DNA from: Azotobacter bryophylli
GTDB lineage: Bacteria; Pseudomonadota; Gammaproteobacteria; Pseudomonadales; Pseudomonadaceae
Direction: 5' to 3'
Assembly: GCF_042643485.1 (NCBI RefSeq)
Contig: NZ_JBHRSJ010000002.1
Span: 1-64,000, forward strand
DNA length: 64,000 nucleotides
In this document: positions 17,122 to 25,528 of the stretch, piece by piece
How positions within the stretch are numbered: the stretch's first letter is position 1
Layout of the letters: each line of letters opens with the position of its first letter
Program-made: the position numbers and the translations under genes
Notes under the pieces: generated by a model
The model's database searches: none
Told to the model about the DNA's origin: nothing
The model's input: the letters and a program-made list of their open reading frames with translations, nothing else

Positions 17122-17148
17122 GAACTCTCGACGCGGTGGCGCTTCAGA
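17122..17148 (+). promoter_or_regulatory. Candidate AlgU-type promoter of the KGG gene
   Basis: GAACTC (17122-17127), a 16-bp spacer and TCAGA (17144-17148) resemble the AlgU consensus GAACTT-N16/17-TCTGA with one mismatch in each element. It lies about 60 bp before the start of the KGG-repeat gene. The call rests on motif match alone. Confidence 0.4.
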
Positions 17149-17205
17149 AACTTTGGTAGGGGAGCGATCCCCCGTCACTCCTACATGCATTCGAGGAGAA
17201 CAGCC

Positions 17206-17382
17206 ATGCCCAGCAAGAACAGCAACCCCGGCAATTTCGCCAACGACCGCGAGAAAGCCTCCGAGGCCGGCCGCAAGGGCGGCCGCAACAGCGGCGGCAA
17301 CTTCGCCAACGACCGCGAGAGGGCATCCGAAGCCGGCCGCAAGGGCGGCCAGCACAGCCATGGCGGCGGCCGTCGCTCGTAA
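17206..17382 (+). CDS. KGG-repeat (con-10/GsiB-like) stress protein
   Basis: This 58-residue hydrophilic protein contains two near-identical copies of GNFANDREKASEAGRKGG (about residues 8-25 and 31-48), separated by RNSGG, and a Gly/His/Arg-rich tail. The repeat is the stress-induced KGG motif of con-10 and GsiB proteins, which are intrinsically disordered and linked to desiccation, heat and osmotic stress. The start is the ATG behind GAGGAGAA. It stands alone on the plus strand and converges with the DUF421 fusion gene. Confidence 0.9.
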   Translation: MPSKNSNPGNFANDREKASEAGRKGGRNSGGNFANDRERASEAGRKGGQHSHGGGRRS

Positions 17383-17439
17383 CCCCCGAAACGGGGGCGG
17401 GACGAACGGCCAGGGCCGCGCGCCGGGCCTCTCCCGCCC

Positions 17440-18306
17440 CTATCCCTCGGCTTTCGGGATGACCGAAATGCTGCCGTTCTTCTCCAGGATGGCGAACTTG
17501 ATCTGATCGATGCGCTCCAGCCCCTGGCTGCTGCGCGCCGCCTCGAGGATGTCCACTTCCTCCACCCGCGCCAGGTAGAGCCTTCGCCTCAGCACCTCGC
17601 CGTGCTCGACGATGATGATCGGCTCGCCGTCCAGCATCCGCGACAGCCGCTTCGACTGGCGTTTGAGCAGCGACAGGGCCACGTCGATGGCGATCAGCGA
17701 GACGATCACCAGGACGGCGTTGACCACCGAGAAGTCCTCGCCCAGCAGCGCCTGCTGGGTGGCTTCGCCGACGATCAGCAGGAGCACGAAGTCGAAGGTG
17801 GTGATTTCCGACAGGGCGCGCCGGCCGGCCATGCGGAAGATGACCAGCAGCACGAGGTAGATGGCGGCGGTGCGCTTGGGCCGCAGCGCCAGATACACCT
17901 CGGCGCGGCCGGCTCCGCCGGTCTCGAACGCCAGGGCCAGTCCGGCCCCCTCGCTGCGCGCCGCGGCGGGGGGCGGCTGGATACCCTCCACCGCGAAACT
18001 GCGCAGGAAGTCGCCGCCCAGCACCAGCCAGATCCGGCCGCCGCGGGCGGCATCCAGCTGCACGCGCAGTTCGGTCGGCGCGCTCTGCCGCTCGAAGCGC
18101 TGATAGCGCAGGACCAGTTCGCCGCCCGGCGTCGCCCGCTCCGCCCGGCTCAGCGGCCCCCGGGAGAACAGCCCGAGCAGGGCCAGCAGCACGACCAGGC
18201 CCAGGCCCCACCAGCCGATCCGCTCGAAGCGCCAGATGCGGCATTGCAGGGCCATGTCCTCGGCGATCGGGTAGCGCCGGCTGTCCAGTTCCTCTTCGCG
18301 GTTCAA
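17440..18306 (-). CDS. DUF421 (YetF-like) membrane protein with an extra N-terminal membrane domain
   Basis: The C-terminal part (about residues 140-288) is a DUF421 domain: a membrane segment (IYLVLLVIFRMAGRRALSEI), TTFDFVLLLIVGEATQQALL, then LVIVSLIAIDVALSLLKR and a cytoplasmic tail with GEPIIIVEHGEVLRRRL. It is preceded by about 130 residues with one transmembrane helix and a soluble region (ELVLRYQRFER) that in other pseudomonads I recall as a separate small gene. The start is set at a TTG (18306) with GAGGAA six bases upstream. ATG codons at 18423 and 18255 are alternatives. Reading is continuous, so the fusion looks real, but the function is unknown. Confidence 0.75.
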   Translation of the reverse strand: MNREEELDSRRYPIAEDMALQCRIWRFERIGWWGLGLVVLLALLGLFSRGPLSRAERATPGGELVLRYQRFERQSAPTELRVQLDAARGGRIWLVLGGDFLRSFAVEGIQPPPAAARSEGAGLALAFETGGAGRAEVYLALRPKRTAAIYLVLLVIFRMAGRRALSEITTFDFVLLLIVGEATQQALLGEDFSVVNAVLVIVSLIAIDVALSLLKRQSKRLSRMLDGEPIIIVEHGEVLRRRLYLARVEEVDILEAARSSQGLERIDQIKFAILEKNGSISVIPKAEG

Positions 18307-18470
18307 GGCCAGTTCCTCGCTGCGGGCGGCGCGACCCGCCTCACCAGAGAGCGTAGCCGGCCAGCCGTCCCGTGCCGGCTTCGCTGCCGAACTCGGGCCG
18401 AGCCGGGCGTGTCCCAGTCTCATCGGGCCGGCGTTCGCGCCCGCTTTCCAGGGTATCCAGGAGCATGGCC

Positions 18471-18905
18471 ATGACTCGTCCTCTACGCATCGGGATCTTC
18501 CTCTTCGCCGGGCTGGGCAGCGCGCAGCTGTGGGCGGACGCCTGCTACGTCACCCAGCAGCCGGCGACGGCCGGCACGCCGGGGGTGGCCAGCCAGACCT
18601 GCTTCGAGTACCGGGGCATGCCGCCCGATTCCCTGGACTGGGCCTGCAGCACCAAGGGCGACAGCGTGGCCGGGACGCGCAAGGAGCGGCGCGAGCGCTG
18701 CCCCTCGGGCCATTTCGGCATCTGCACCGGCAAGCTGACCCAGGAGGCCCTGGCCAACGAGCTGGCCAGCGGCAGCTACGGCGGCGGCGCCTCGCCCGAC
18801 ACGCTGCCGGAGGACGCGCAGATCGTCACCTACTACTACCGGGCGCAGGACCAGGCCCAGGCGCGGATCGACTGCGAGACCGGCGGCGGCCGCTGGAGCC
18901 AGTGA
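18471..18905 (+). CDS. Exported Cys-rich hypothetical protein
   Basis: This 144-residue protein has an N-terminal signal peptide (MTRPLRIGIFLFAGLGSAQLWA) and six Cys in the mature part, beginning DACYVTQQP, which suggests disulfides in the periplasm. The ATG at 18471 has AGGAG seven bases upstream; an in-frame ATG two codons earlier sits too close to that site. No family is recognised. It is flanked by convergent and divergent stress genes and appears to be monocistronic. Confidence 0.68.
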   Translation: MTRPLRIGIFLFAGLGSAQLWADACYVTQQPATAGTPGVASQTCFEYRGMPPDSLDWACSTKGDSVAGTRKERRERCPSGHFGICTGKLTQEALANELASGSYGGGASPDTLPEDAQIVTYYYRAQDQAQARIDCETGGGRWSQ

Positions 18906-18924
18906 GCGGCCCGTCCGGGTCGGG

Positions 18925-20535
18925 CTAGATCACGCAGCAGACGCCCGGCTGCCCGGAGCGGCAGCGGTTCGCCTCGTGCAGCGGGTCTTCCTGCAAGAGC
19001 TTGCGGGTGACGCCGTTGGTCCAGCCGAAGCCGTCCTGCAGCGGGTACTCGCCGCCGCCGGCGTGCTCGGCGTTGGGCCGCAGGACGTACTTCTCCACCA
19101 GCTTGTTGTCGCGCTCGAACAACTCGCCGACCACCCGCAGCCAGCGCCGGGCGATCTCCGCGGCCAGCTCGACCTCGCCGTAGCGCTCCAGCCCGCGGAT
19201 GCCGATCCACTGCAGCGGCGCCCAGCCGTTGGGGCGGTCCCACTGCTGGCCGCAGACGTCGATCTCGGTGGTGCTCAGGCCGCCGGGGGCGAGCAGCCGC
19301 CGGCGCACGGTGTCGGCCACGCGCCGGGCCTGCTCCGGGCTGGCCAGGTGGACGAACAGCGGCGCGAGCATGGCGGCGGTGAGGTCGGGACGCGGGCGTT
19401 CGAGCTGCCAGTCGTAGTCCAGGTAGGCCCCGGCGCTCTCGCTCCACAGGTAGCGGTCGACGGCCGCTCGGCGGGCTTCGGCGCGCCGCCGGTAGTCCTC
19501 GGCGCAGGCCGTGTCGCCGTGCCGCTCGCTGAGCCGGGCGATCAGCCGCTCCAGCCGGTACAGCAGGCCGTTGAGATCCACCGGCAGGATCGCCGTGGTG
19601 CGGATGCTCGACAGCCGCCGGTGGTCGCCCAGCCAGCGCGAGCTGTAGTCCCAGCCGGATTCGGCGCCGGCGCGCAGGTCGCGGTAGACCTCGTGCACCG
19701 GGCGGCCGGAATCCCGGGCGGTGAGCACGTCCTCCAGGTAGGACTCCTCGCGCGGCGTGTCGCGGTCGTCCCAGTAGCGGTTGAGCACCTCGCCGCCGGC
19801 CAGGCGCACGCAGCGCCGGTGGCTGTCGCCGGGGCGCAGGCAGTCGGCGCCGTCCATCCAGAAGGCGTACTCCTTGCGCAGTTGCGGCAGGTAGTCGTGG
19901 GCGCGGCAGATGGTCTTCTCCTCGAACAGCTCGACCATCAGGGCGAACACCGGCGGCTGCGAGCGGCTCAGGTAGTAGGTGCGGTTGCCGTTTGGCACGT
20001 GGCCGTAGGTGTCGATCAGGTAGGCGAAGTTGTCCGCCATGGAACGCAGCAGGTGGCGCTGGCCGCTCTGGTCCAGCCCCAGCATGATGAAGTAGGCGTC
20101 CCAGTAGTACTGCTCGACGAAGCGCCCGCCGGGCACCACGTAGTCGTGGGGCAGCGGCAGCAGCGAGGAGCGCCCGGGATGCTCGATGGGCCGGCGGGTC
20201 AGCACCGGCCAGAGGCGGTCGATGTGCTGCTCCAGGCCGCAGTTCGGGTCGGCGACGAAATGGCTCGGCGGGATGACGAAGAGACTGAAGTGCTCGGTGA
20301 CGAAGGCCGTCAGGTCGAAGCCGGGCTGCCGGCAGCGGGCGCGGTAGGCGGCGAGGATGCGCTCCGGGTGCAGCCGCGGCGCGCAGTCGACGAAGGTCTT
20401 GCTGTCGGCGAAGACCCGGTTCATCTGCACCTCGACGAACAGCTCCTGATAGCGGTCGGCCGGGGTCAGCGGGTCGGCCGGGGAGACCGCCGCGATGCGC
20501 TGCTCGAAAGGGTCGGACAGACCGTTGCCGTTCAT
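18925..20535 (-). CDS. Cytoplasmic trehalase, GH37
   Basis: This 536-residue protein splits alpha,alpha-trehalose into two glucose molecules. It carries trehalase signature 1 (PGGRFVEQYYWDAY, residues 135-148) and signature 2 (QQWDRPNGWAP). The catalytic acid region is AESGWDYSSRW, and the base region (NKLVEKY) is followed by a Gly-rich GGGEYPLQDGFGWTNG. There is no signal peptide, so it resembles the cytoplasmic TreF type. Its ATG overlaps the SDR gene stop by four bases, so the pair is translated together. Control of the osmoprotectant trehalose fits the stress-gene surroundings. The C-terminus ends with a Cys pair (GVCCVI), which is not part of the usual core. Confidence 0.95.
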   Translation of the reverse strand: MNGNGLSDPFEQRIAAVSPADPLTPADRYQELFVEVQMNRVFADSKTFVDCAPRLHPERILAAYRARCRQPGFDLTAFVTEHFSLFVIPPSHFVADPNCGLEQHIDRLWPVLTRRPIEHPGRSSLLPLPHDYVVPGGRFVEQYYWDAYFIMLGLDQSGQRHLLRSMADNFAYLIDTYGHVPNGNRTYYLSRSQPPVFALMVELFEEKTICRAHDYLPQLRKEYAFWMDGADCLRPGDSHRRCVRLAGGEVLNRYWDDRDTPREESYLEDVLTARDSGRPVHEVYRDLRAGAESGWDYSSRWLGDHRRLSSIRTTAILPVDLNGLLYRLERLIARLSERHGDTACAEDYRRRAEARRAAVDRYLWSESAGAYLDYDWQLERPRPDLTAAMLAPLFVHLASPEQARRVADTVRRRLLAPGGLSTTEIDVCGQQWDRPNGWAPLQWIGIRGLERYGEVELAAEIARRWLRVVGELFERDNKLVEKYVLRPNAEHAGGGEYPLQDGFGWTNGVTRKLLQEDPLHEANRCRSGQPGVCCVI

Positions 20536-21299
20536 TGCTCGTGGTAGTCGCGCAGCAGGCCGCCGTCGACGAACAGGGTGGTGCCGGTGATGTAGTCGGC
20601 ATCCGCCGAGGCGAGGAAGGCCGCCGCGCCGGCGACGTCCTGGGGCTGGCCGAGGCGCTTCAGGGGAATCCGCGCGAGCAGCGCGGCGAGCTGGTCCGGC
20701 TGGCGCAGCAGGGCGCTGTTGATCGGCGTCTCGATGGCGCCGGGGGCGATGTTGTTGATGGTGATGCCGAGCGGCGCGAGCTCCACCGCCAGGCTGCGCA
20801 TCATCATCTTCAGCCCGCCCTTGCTGGCGCAGTAGCTGGTGAAATGGGGGAAGGCCAGCTCCTCGTGCACCGAGCTGGTGTTGATGATCTTGCCGCCGCG
20901 GCCGCTGCTCGCCAGATGCCGGACGAAGGACTGGGTGAGGAAGAAGGCGCCGCGCAGGTTCACCTGCAGGACCCGGTCGAAGTCCTCCTTGCGCACGTCG
21001 AGGAAGGCCGCGCGCTTCTCGATGCCGGCGTTGTTGACCAGGATGTCCAGCTGGCCCATCCGCTCGACGCTCTCGCGCACCAGGCGCCGGCAGTTGTCCA
21101 CCTGGGCGATGTCCGCCGCCACGATGCAGACGCGCCGGCCGAGGACGCGGATCTGCTCGGCCGTCAGTCGTGCCTGTTCGTCCTCCTCGAGATCGTTGAT
21201 GACGATGTCCGCCCCTTCCTGGGCCAACCGGACGGCGATGGCGCGGCCGATCCCCTGGGAACTGCCGGTGACCAGGGCGACCTTGTGCTTCAGTCTCAT
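20532..21299 (-). CDS. SDR-family oxidoreductase (glucose dehydrogenase-like)
   Basis: This 255-residue classical short-chain dehydrogenase has TGSSQGIGRAIAVRLA, the NNAG motif, an active-site SYCASKGG (Tyr and Lys) and C-terminal GTTLFVDGGLLRDY. It is closest in pattern to glucose 1-dehydrogenase-type enzymes, and glucose is the product of the coupled trehalase, so oxidation of glucose is an attractive but unproven role. The start is the ATG at 21299 with GGAGA upstream. It is the first gene of the two-gene unit with trehalase. Confidence 0.88.
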   Translation of the reverse strand: MRLKHKVALVTGSSQGIGRAIAVRLAQEGADIVINDLEEDEQARLTAEQIRVLGRRVCIVAADIAQVDNCRRLVRESVERMGQLDILVNNAGIEKRAAFLDVRKEDFDRVLQVNLRGAFFLTQSFVRHLASSGRGGKIINTSSVHEELAFPHFTSYCASKGGLKMMMRSLAVELAPLGITINNIAPGAIETPINSALLRQPDQLAALLARIPLKRLGQPQDVAGAAAFLASADADYITGTTLFVDGGLLRDYHEQ

Positions 21300-21453
21300 C
21301 GTGATGGCTCTCCGGACGGGCAATACCGGGGACCGAGGCCCCCGCCCCTCGGGAAAGTACAGACGCCCGGCCGCGGGAACGCCCGACCTTCCGTCGACTG
21401 CGCCGTTCTTCGCCGCGGCGGAACTGCGGCGGCCGGTCGGCAGTCATCCCTGC

Positions 21454-22524
21454 ATGAAGAGACGTTACAGCCTCCCCCTCGCCATCCTCGGCGGCCTGGC
21501 CCTACTCGTGGTGGCGCTGCACATCGCCCTGCCCTATCTGGTGCGCGACTACCTGAACGACCGCCTGGCGAACATGGGCGGCTATCGCGGCCACATCGCC
21601 GACGTCGACCTCGCCCTCTGGCGCGGCGCCTACCGCATCGAGGGGCTGAAGGTGTCCAAGCTCAGCGGCAAGGTCCCGGTGCCCTTCCTCGACGTGCCGG
21701 GCACCGACCTGGCGGTGAGCTGGCATTCGCTGTGGTACGACCACGCGGTGGTCGCCCGGGTCGTGTTCCAGCGGCCCGAGCTGAACTTCGTCGACGGCGA
21801 GAGCGAGGAGGATTCGCAGAGCGGCGAAGGGGTGGACTGGCGCCAGCAGCTGGAGAAGCTGCTGCCGATCACCCTCAACGAGGTGCGCGTCGAGAACGGC
21901 CGTCTGGCTTTCCGCAACTTCAAGTCCGACCCGCCGGTGAACGTGCAGATCACCGGGCTCGACGCCAGCCTGCGCAACCTGACCAACGTGGAGGGCGGCA
22001 AGGGCCGGGTCGCCCGCCTGGACGCCACAGCCAAGGTCCTCGGCCAGGCGCCGCTGGAAACCAGCTCCCGGTTCGACCCCTTCGACGAATGGCGCAACTT
22101 CAAATTTCGCCTGCGCGTCACCGACGTCGACCTGCGCCGCCTGAACGACTTCTCCCGGGCCTACGGCCGCTTCGACTTCAACGCCGGACGCGGCGATCTG
22201 GTGATGGAGGTGGAGTCCGACGACGGCCGCCTCGGCGGCTACGTCAAGCCGCTGCTCAAGGATGTCGACGTGTTCGACTGGAAGCAGGACGTCGAGCAGG
22301 AGGACAAGGGCTTCCTGCGCGGGCTGTGGGAGGCGCTGGTGGGCGGCGGCGAGACGCTGCTGAAGAACCAGCGCAAGGACCAGTTCGCCACCCGCATCGA
22401 GCTCTCGGGGACCATCACCCAGCAGAAGGTCAGCCCGCTGCAGGCCTTCGTCGCCATCCTGCGCAACGCCTTCGTCCAGGCCTTCACCCCGCGCTTCGAG
22501 CGCTCGCTGAAGGAGGAGAGCTGA
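21454..22524 (+). CDS. DUF748 (AsmA-like) envelope protein
   Basis: This 356-residue protein has an N-terminal signal anchor (SLPLAILGGLALLVVALHIAL). The following beta-rich domain matches DUF748, an AsmA-related family (YLNDRLANMGGYRGHIADVD, then VVARVVFQRPELNFVDGE, then ENGRLAFRNFKSDPPVNVQI). AsmA-like proteins act in lipid or envelope homeostasis in the periplasm. It is divergent from the SDR-trehalase unit, with 154 bp between them. The region just upstream of the ATG (TCATCCCTGC) shows no strong ribosome site. Confidence 0.85.
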   Translation: MKRRYSLPLAILGGLALLVVALHIALPYLVRDYLNDRLANMGGYRGHIADVDLALWRGAYRIEGLKVSKLSGKVPVPFLDVPGTDLAVSWHSLWYDHAVVARVVFQRPELNFVDGESEEDSQSGEGVDWRQQLEKLLPITLNEVRVENGRLAFRNFKSDPPVNVQITGLDASLRNLTNVEGGKGRVARLDATAKVLGQAPLETSSRFDPFDEWRNFKFRLRVTDVDLRRLNDFSRAYGRFDFNAGRGDLVMEVESDDGRLGGYVKPLLKDVDVFDWKQDVEQEDKGFLRGLWEALVGGGETLLKNQRKDQFATRIELSGTITQQKVSPLQAFVAILRNAFVQAFTPRFERSLKEES

Positions 22525-22527
22525 GCC

Positions 22528-23298
22528 TCAGCCGTGCAGGGCATGGCCCCAGGCGGTGTTGCCGACCCGGGCGCCGATCACCATCTCGCCGACCCAGTTG
22601 ACCAGGATCGCGGTGTAGGCCTGCTGGCAGGTCTCGCCGCTCAGGGCGTGGTCGGCGCCGTCGATGATGCGGTGGGTCAGCGAATGGGCGCGGACGAAGG
22701 CGCCGCGGTAGCTCATGATGGTGGCGTGGGGCACCAGGTTGTCGTGCTCGGACTCGACGATCAGCACGTCGCCGCGGAACCTGGCGCAGGCCGCCAGGGC
22801 CCGGTTGTCCTCCGGCGAGACCGGCTCCCGGCGGTACAGCTGCAGGTCGTCGCGGTCCAGCTCGCGCTTCGGCCGGGTCCATTCGGCGTCCCGGTACAGG
22901 GCCGGCACGCGCAGGGCGAGCCACTTCACCGGGCGCAGCGTGGTCAGGATGGCCGCCAGGTAGCCGCCGTAGCTGCTGCCGACCACGGCGATGCCGTCGC
23001 GGTCGATGGCCGGGTGCCGGGCCAGCAGGTCGTAGGCGACGGCGATGTCGCGCAGGTTGTCCTCGCGGGTGACCCACTGCTGCTGCCACAGGGTCGCCGC
23101 GTGTCCGCGCATGTCGAAGGTCAGGCAGACGCAGCCGAGGCCGGCGATGCCCCGCGCGCGCTTCAGGTCGCGCTCCTGGCTGCCGCCCCAGCCGTGGACG
23201 AAGAGCAGGCCCGGCATCTGGGTGTCCGGGGCGAGGAAGGTGCCGGCGATCCGCTGTTCCCCCACCAGCAGATCGACCGACTCACTGCGCGTCGTCAT
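22528..23298 (-). CDS. Alpha/beta hydrolase
   Basis: This 256-residue protein has the alpha/beta hydrolase core: an oxyanion region FVHGWGGSQERD, the nucleophile elbow GSSYGG, an acid in VESEHDNLVPH and a C-terminal His in GADHALSG. No signal peptide is present. The start overlaps the end of the DUF3182 gene by 17 bases, which indicates one transcript. The substrate is unknown. Confidence 0.85.
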   Translation of the reverse strand: MTTRSESVDLLVGEQRIAGTFLAPDTQMPGLLFVHGWGGSQERDLKRARGIAGLGCVCLTFDMRGHAATLWQQQWVTREDNLRDIAVAYDLLARHPAIDRDGIAVVGSSYGGYLAAILTTLRPVKWLALRVPALYRDAEWTRPKRELDRDDLQLYRREPVSPEDNRALAACARFRGDVLIVESEHDNLVPHATIMSYRGAFVRAHSLTHRIIDGADHALSGETCQQAYTAILVNWVGEMVIGARVGNTAWGHALHG

Positions 23299-24409
23299 GG
23301 CTCTCCACCGTCACGCACTTGGTGATGAAACCGACCTGCTCGTCCTCGCCGCGGAACAGCACCCGCGCACCGGGCGGCGGCTCGCTCGCCTCGCCGAACA
23401 GCTCCAGGGACGAGGCCCGCACCACCCGCCCGCCCTCGCGGAACGCCTCCAGCGCGGCGATCTCGGCACTGCTGGCGCCGCCGATGCGCCAAGACTGCTC
23501 GAGTACCCCGGAGCGAACCTGCCCGCGGCTGTCCAGGCCGCGGGCGACGTCGTAGTTGCGCCGGGAGGCGAACAGGCCGCTGTAGCATTCCCTGGCCGCC
23601 TCGTCGTAGGTCCGCGCCTGCCGCACGGCCAGGCGCACCGGCTCGTCCAGTCCGAGCGCCAGGAGGGCGTCGTAGTCGCCGGCCACCACGTGCAGGTCGG
23701 AGCCGCCGTAGACCGCCTCGCCGCGGTTGTCGGTGGTCAGGCGCTGGGAGCCGTAGTAGGTCGCCAGCAGGTCGCCGACCCGGATCTGACCGACGCTGAA
23801 GGTGCTCACCTGCTCCAGGTGCTCCTCCAGCACCAGGCCGAACTCCTCCACCTCCTTCACGTCCAGCGTCTGCAGCCGCGCCTCCAGCTCAGCCTCGTCG
23901 CGGACCAGGCTCTGCCCGCGGCCGGCGGTGGCGCGCACCGGCTTGATCCGCAGCGGCCCCTCGGCGAGCAGAAGCCGCCCGGCCTCGCGCGCCTCGGCCA
24001 GATCGAACACCGTGTAGCCGCGCAGCACGGCGTCCGCCACGCGCCGGGCGAAGGCGTTGGACCAGCCGGGCGGCGCCTGCACGCCGGCCCGCAGCAGCGG
24101 ATGGGTGATCGCCTTGGTGGCGACGAAGGCATGGGGCACCACGCCGCCGAAGAGATCCTCCTCGCCGCCGATGCCCAGGCGGAACGCGCTCTGCCGGCCG
24201 ATCACGGTGCCAGTCGGGACGAAATACAGGGGGCCCGTGTAGGTGTGCCCGGGGTCGAACTCGCCGGCGAAGTCCAGCCCCTGCAGCGCCGCCAGCCGCC
24301 GCCCCAGTTCGAGATGGACGGCACGCTCGTGCTGCGCCTCCCCGCCCCGGTTGCAGTACACCACCACGCAGCCGCCGGGCAGCAGCGACTCTGACGAAAG
24401 CCGTGCCAT
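23282..24409 (-). CDS. DUF3182 protein (ATP-grasp-like)
   Basis: This 375-residue protein fits DUF3182, a family with ATP-grasp-like features: a Lys in LRIKPVRATAGRGQSLV followed by acidic residues in EEFGLVLEEHLEQVSTFSVGQ. The N-terminal part has GGCVVVYCNRGGEAQHERAV. It may be a ligase for an unknown small molecule. It is the first gene of a two-gene unit with the alpha/beta hydrolase and is divergent from the hemerythrin gene across about 200 bp. A shorter start further in cannot be excluded. Confidence 0.8.
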   Translation of the reverse strand: MARLSSESLLPGGCVVVYCNRGGEAQHERAVHLELGRRLAALQGLDFAGEFDPGHTYTGPLYFVPTGTVIGRQSAFRLGIGGEEDLFGGVVPHAFVATKAITHPLLRAGVQAPPGWSNAFARRVADAVLRGYTVFDLAEAREAGRLLLAEGPLRIKPVRATAGRGQSLVRDEAELEARLQTLDVKEVEEFGLVLEEHLEQVSTFSVGQIRVGDLLATYYGSQRLTTDNRGEAVYGGSDLHVVAGDYDALLALGLDEPVRLAVRQARTYDEAARECYSGLFASRRNYDVARGLDSRGQVRSGVLEQSWRIGGASSAEIAALEAFREGGRVVRASSLELFGEASEPPPGARVLFRGEDEQVGFITKCVTVESHDDAQ

Positions 24410-24611
24410 GGTCTGCCCTCCTCGTTCGGATGATCGGGGTGAGGACCGCGCCTCTCTCCGCTATTGACTCCCGACGCACCGGGATCATTCCCCCGCGGGG
24501 GAGGCACGGTGCAATGGACGAACGGTCGACATCAAGCATAGAACCCCACGAGTGGGCGGGAGGTCAGCTAAACAGAGTGACCTTCAAAGACCCTCACGCC
24601 GGGAGATCGCG

Positions 24612-25082
24612 ATGAACGCCGTCGAATTGCTCAAGCACGATCACGAAACCGTCCATCAACTCCTCGACCGGCTCGGCAAGACCACCGAGCGGGGCGTCAA
24701 GACCCGGGAGGAGCTGCTGCATCACCTGCACCTCGAACTGGCGGTGCACACCGCCCTCGAGGAGGAGATCTTCTATCCCGCCTACAGGCAGGCCGGGGGC
24801 AAGGAGGACGAGATCATGTTCCACGAGGCCAAGGAGGAGCACCGCGCCGTGGACTCGCTGGTCATGCCGGACCTGGAGAAAACCGATCCCTCCGCCGTCG
24901 AGTTCGCCGGCCGGGTCAAGGTACTCAAGGACATGGTCGACCATCACATCGAGGAAGAGGAACAGGAGATGTTCCCCAAGGCCAGCGAACTCCTGGGCAA
25001 GGACCGGCTCGAGGAACTGGGCGAGGAGATGGAGAACCGCAAGAAGGCGCTGAAGAAGGAGCTGAGCGCGAAGCTTTCCTGA
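24612..25082 (+). CDS. Hemerythrin HHE domain protein
   Basis: This 156-residue helical protein has the hemerythrin-like ligand set: HDHETVH at residues 9-15, HLELAVHTALEEEIFYPA, HEAKEEHRAVDSL and DHHIEEEEQEMFP. Such single-domain hemerythrins bind a diiron centre and respond to oxygen, nitric oxide or iron stress. The start is the ATG after GGGAGATCGCG. The strongly charged tail (KKALKKELSAKLS) is typical of the subgroup. A strong stem-loop follows at once, so it is probably monocistronic. Confidence 0.92.
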   Translation: MNAVELLKHDHETVHQLLDRLGKTTERGVKTREELLHHLHLELAVHTALEEEIFYPAYRQAGGKEDEIMFHEAKEEHRAVDSLVMPDLEKTDPSAVEFAGRVKVLKDMVDHHIEEEEQEMFPKASELLGKDRLEELGEEMENRKKALKKELSAKLS

Positions 25083-25088
25083 ACCGGC

Positions 25089-25114
25089 GGGCCTGCCCGG
25101 CAACGGGCAGGCCC
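25089..25114 (+). terminator. Stem-loop terminator after the hemerythrin gene
   Basis: GGGCCTGCCCG pairs with CGGGCAGGCCC around a GCAA tetraloop, a perfect 11-bp stem beginning seven bases after the stop codon. The T-run is poor, so termination may be partial or Rho-assisted. It lies between convergent genes. Confidence 0.7.
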
Positions 25115-25142
25115 TGCGCGTCCTTTCGTGCCGGGACGGCCC

Positions 25143-25367
25143 TCAGGGCTGCTGGTAATGCCCGGGCGTGGTGCCCGGCTCGTGGGGATGCACGATCCTG
25201 GTCACCTGGACGTCGGTGATGTCGGAGGGCTGGGCCGAAGTGTGCAGGGCCTCGACGTAACGCTGCGCCTCTTCGGGCGTGATGCTGTCCTTGTCCGACT
25301 CCAGTTCGGTCGATTGCGGCTGGTTGTCGAGGATGTAGCTGACCAGAAAGAGATGTTTCTCGGACAT
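25143..25367 (-). CDS. Small hypothetical protein
   Basis: This 74-residue soluble protein begins MSEKHLFLVSYILDNQPQST and contains a predicted helix (TPEEAQRYVEALHTSA) followed by a beta strand (VQVTRIVHPHEPG). The start has an excellent GGAGGAAC site. No family is recognised. It is convergent with the hemerythrin gene and divergent from mgtC. Confidence 0.72.
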   Translation of the reverse strand: MSEKHLFLVSYILDNQPQSTELESDKDSITPEEAQRYVEALHTSAQPSDITDVQVTRIVHPHEPGTTPGHYQQP

Positions 25368-25528
25368 TTCCAGTTCCTCCTATCCGGGGCGTCGTTCTGT
25401 TTCGACCCCGACGAGAGGAGAAATGGTTCCTCCGTCCGGGACGGGTGGCCGACCCCGCGCCCGGGTGCCATCTGTCCAGTCGACGCAGCGAACGGTCCGC
25501 TCGACCGGCCATTCCTCGGGAGGCGCGC

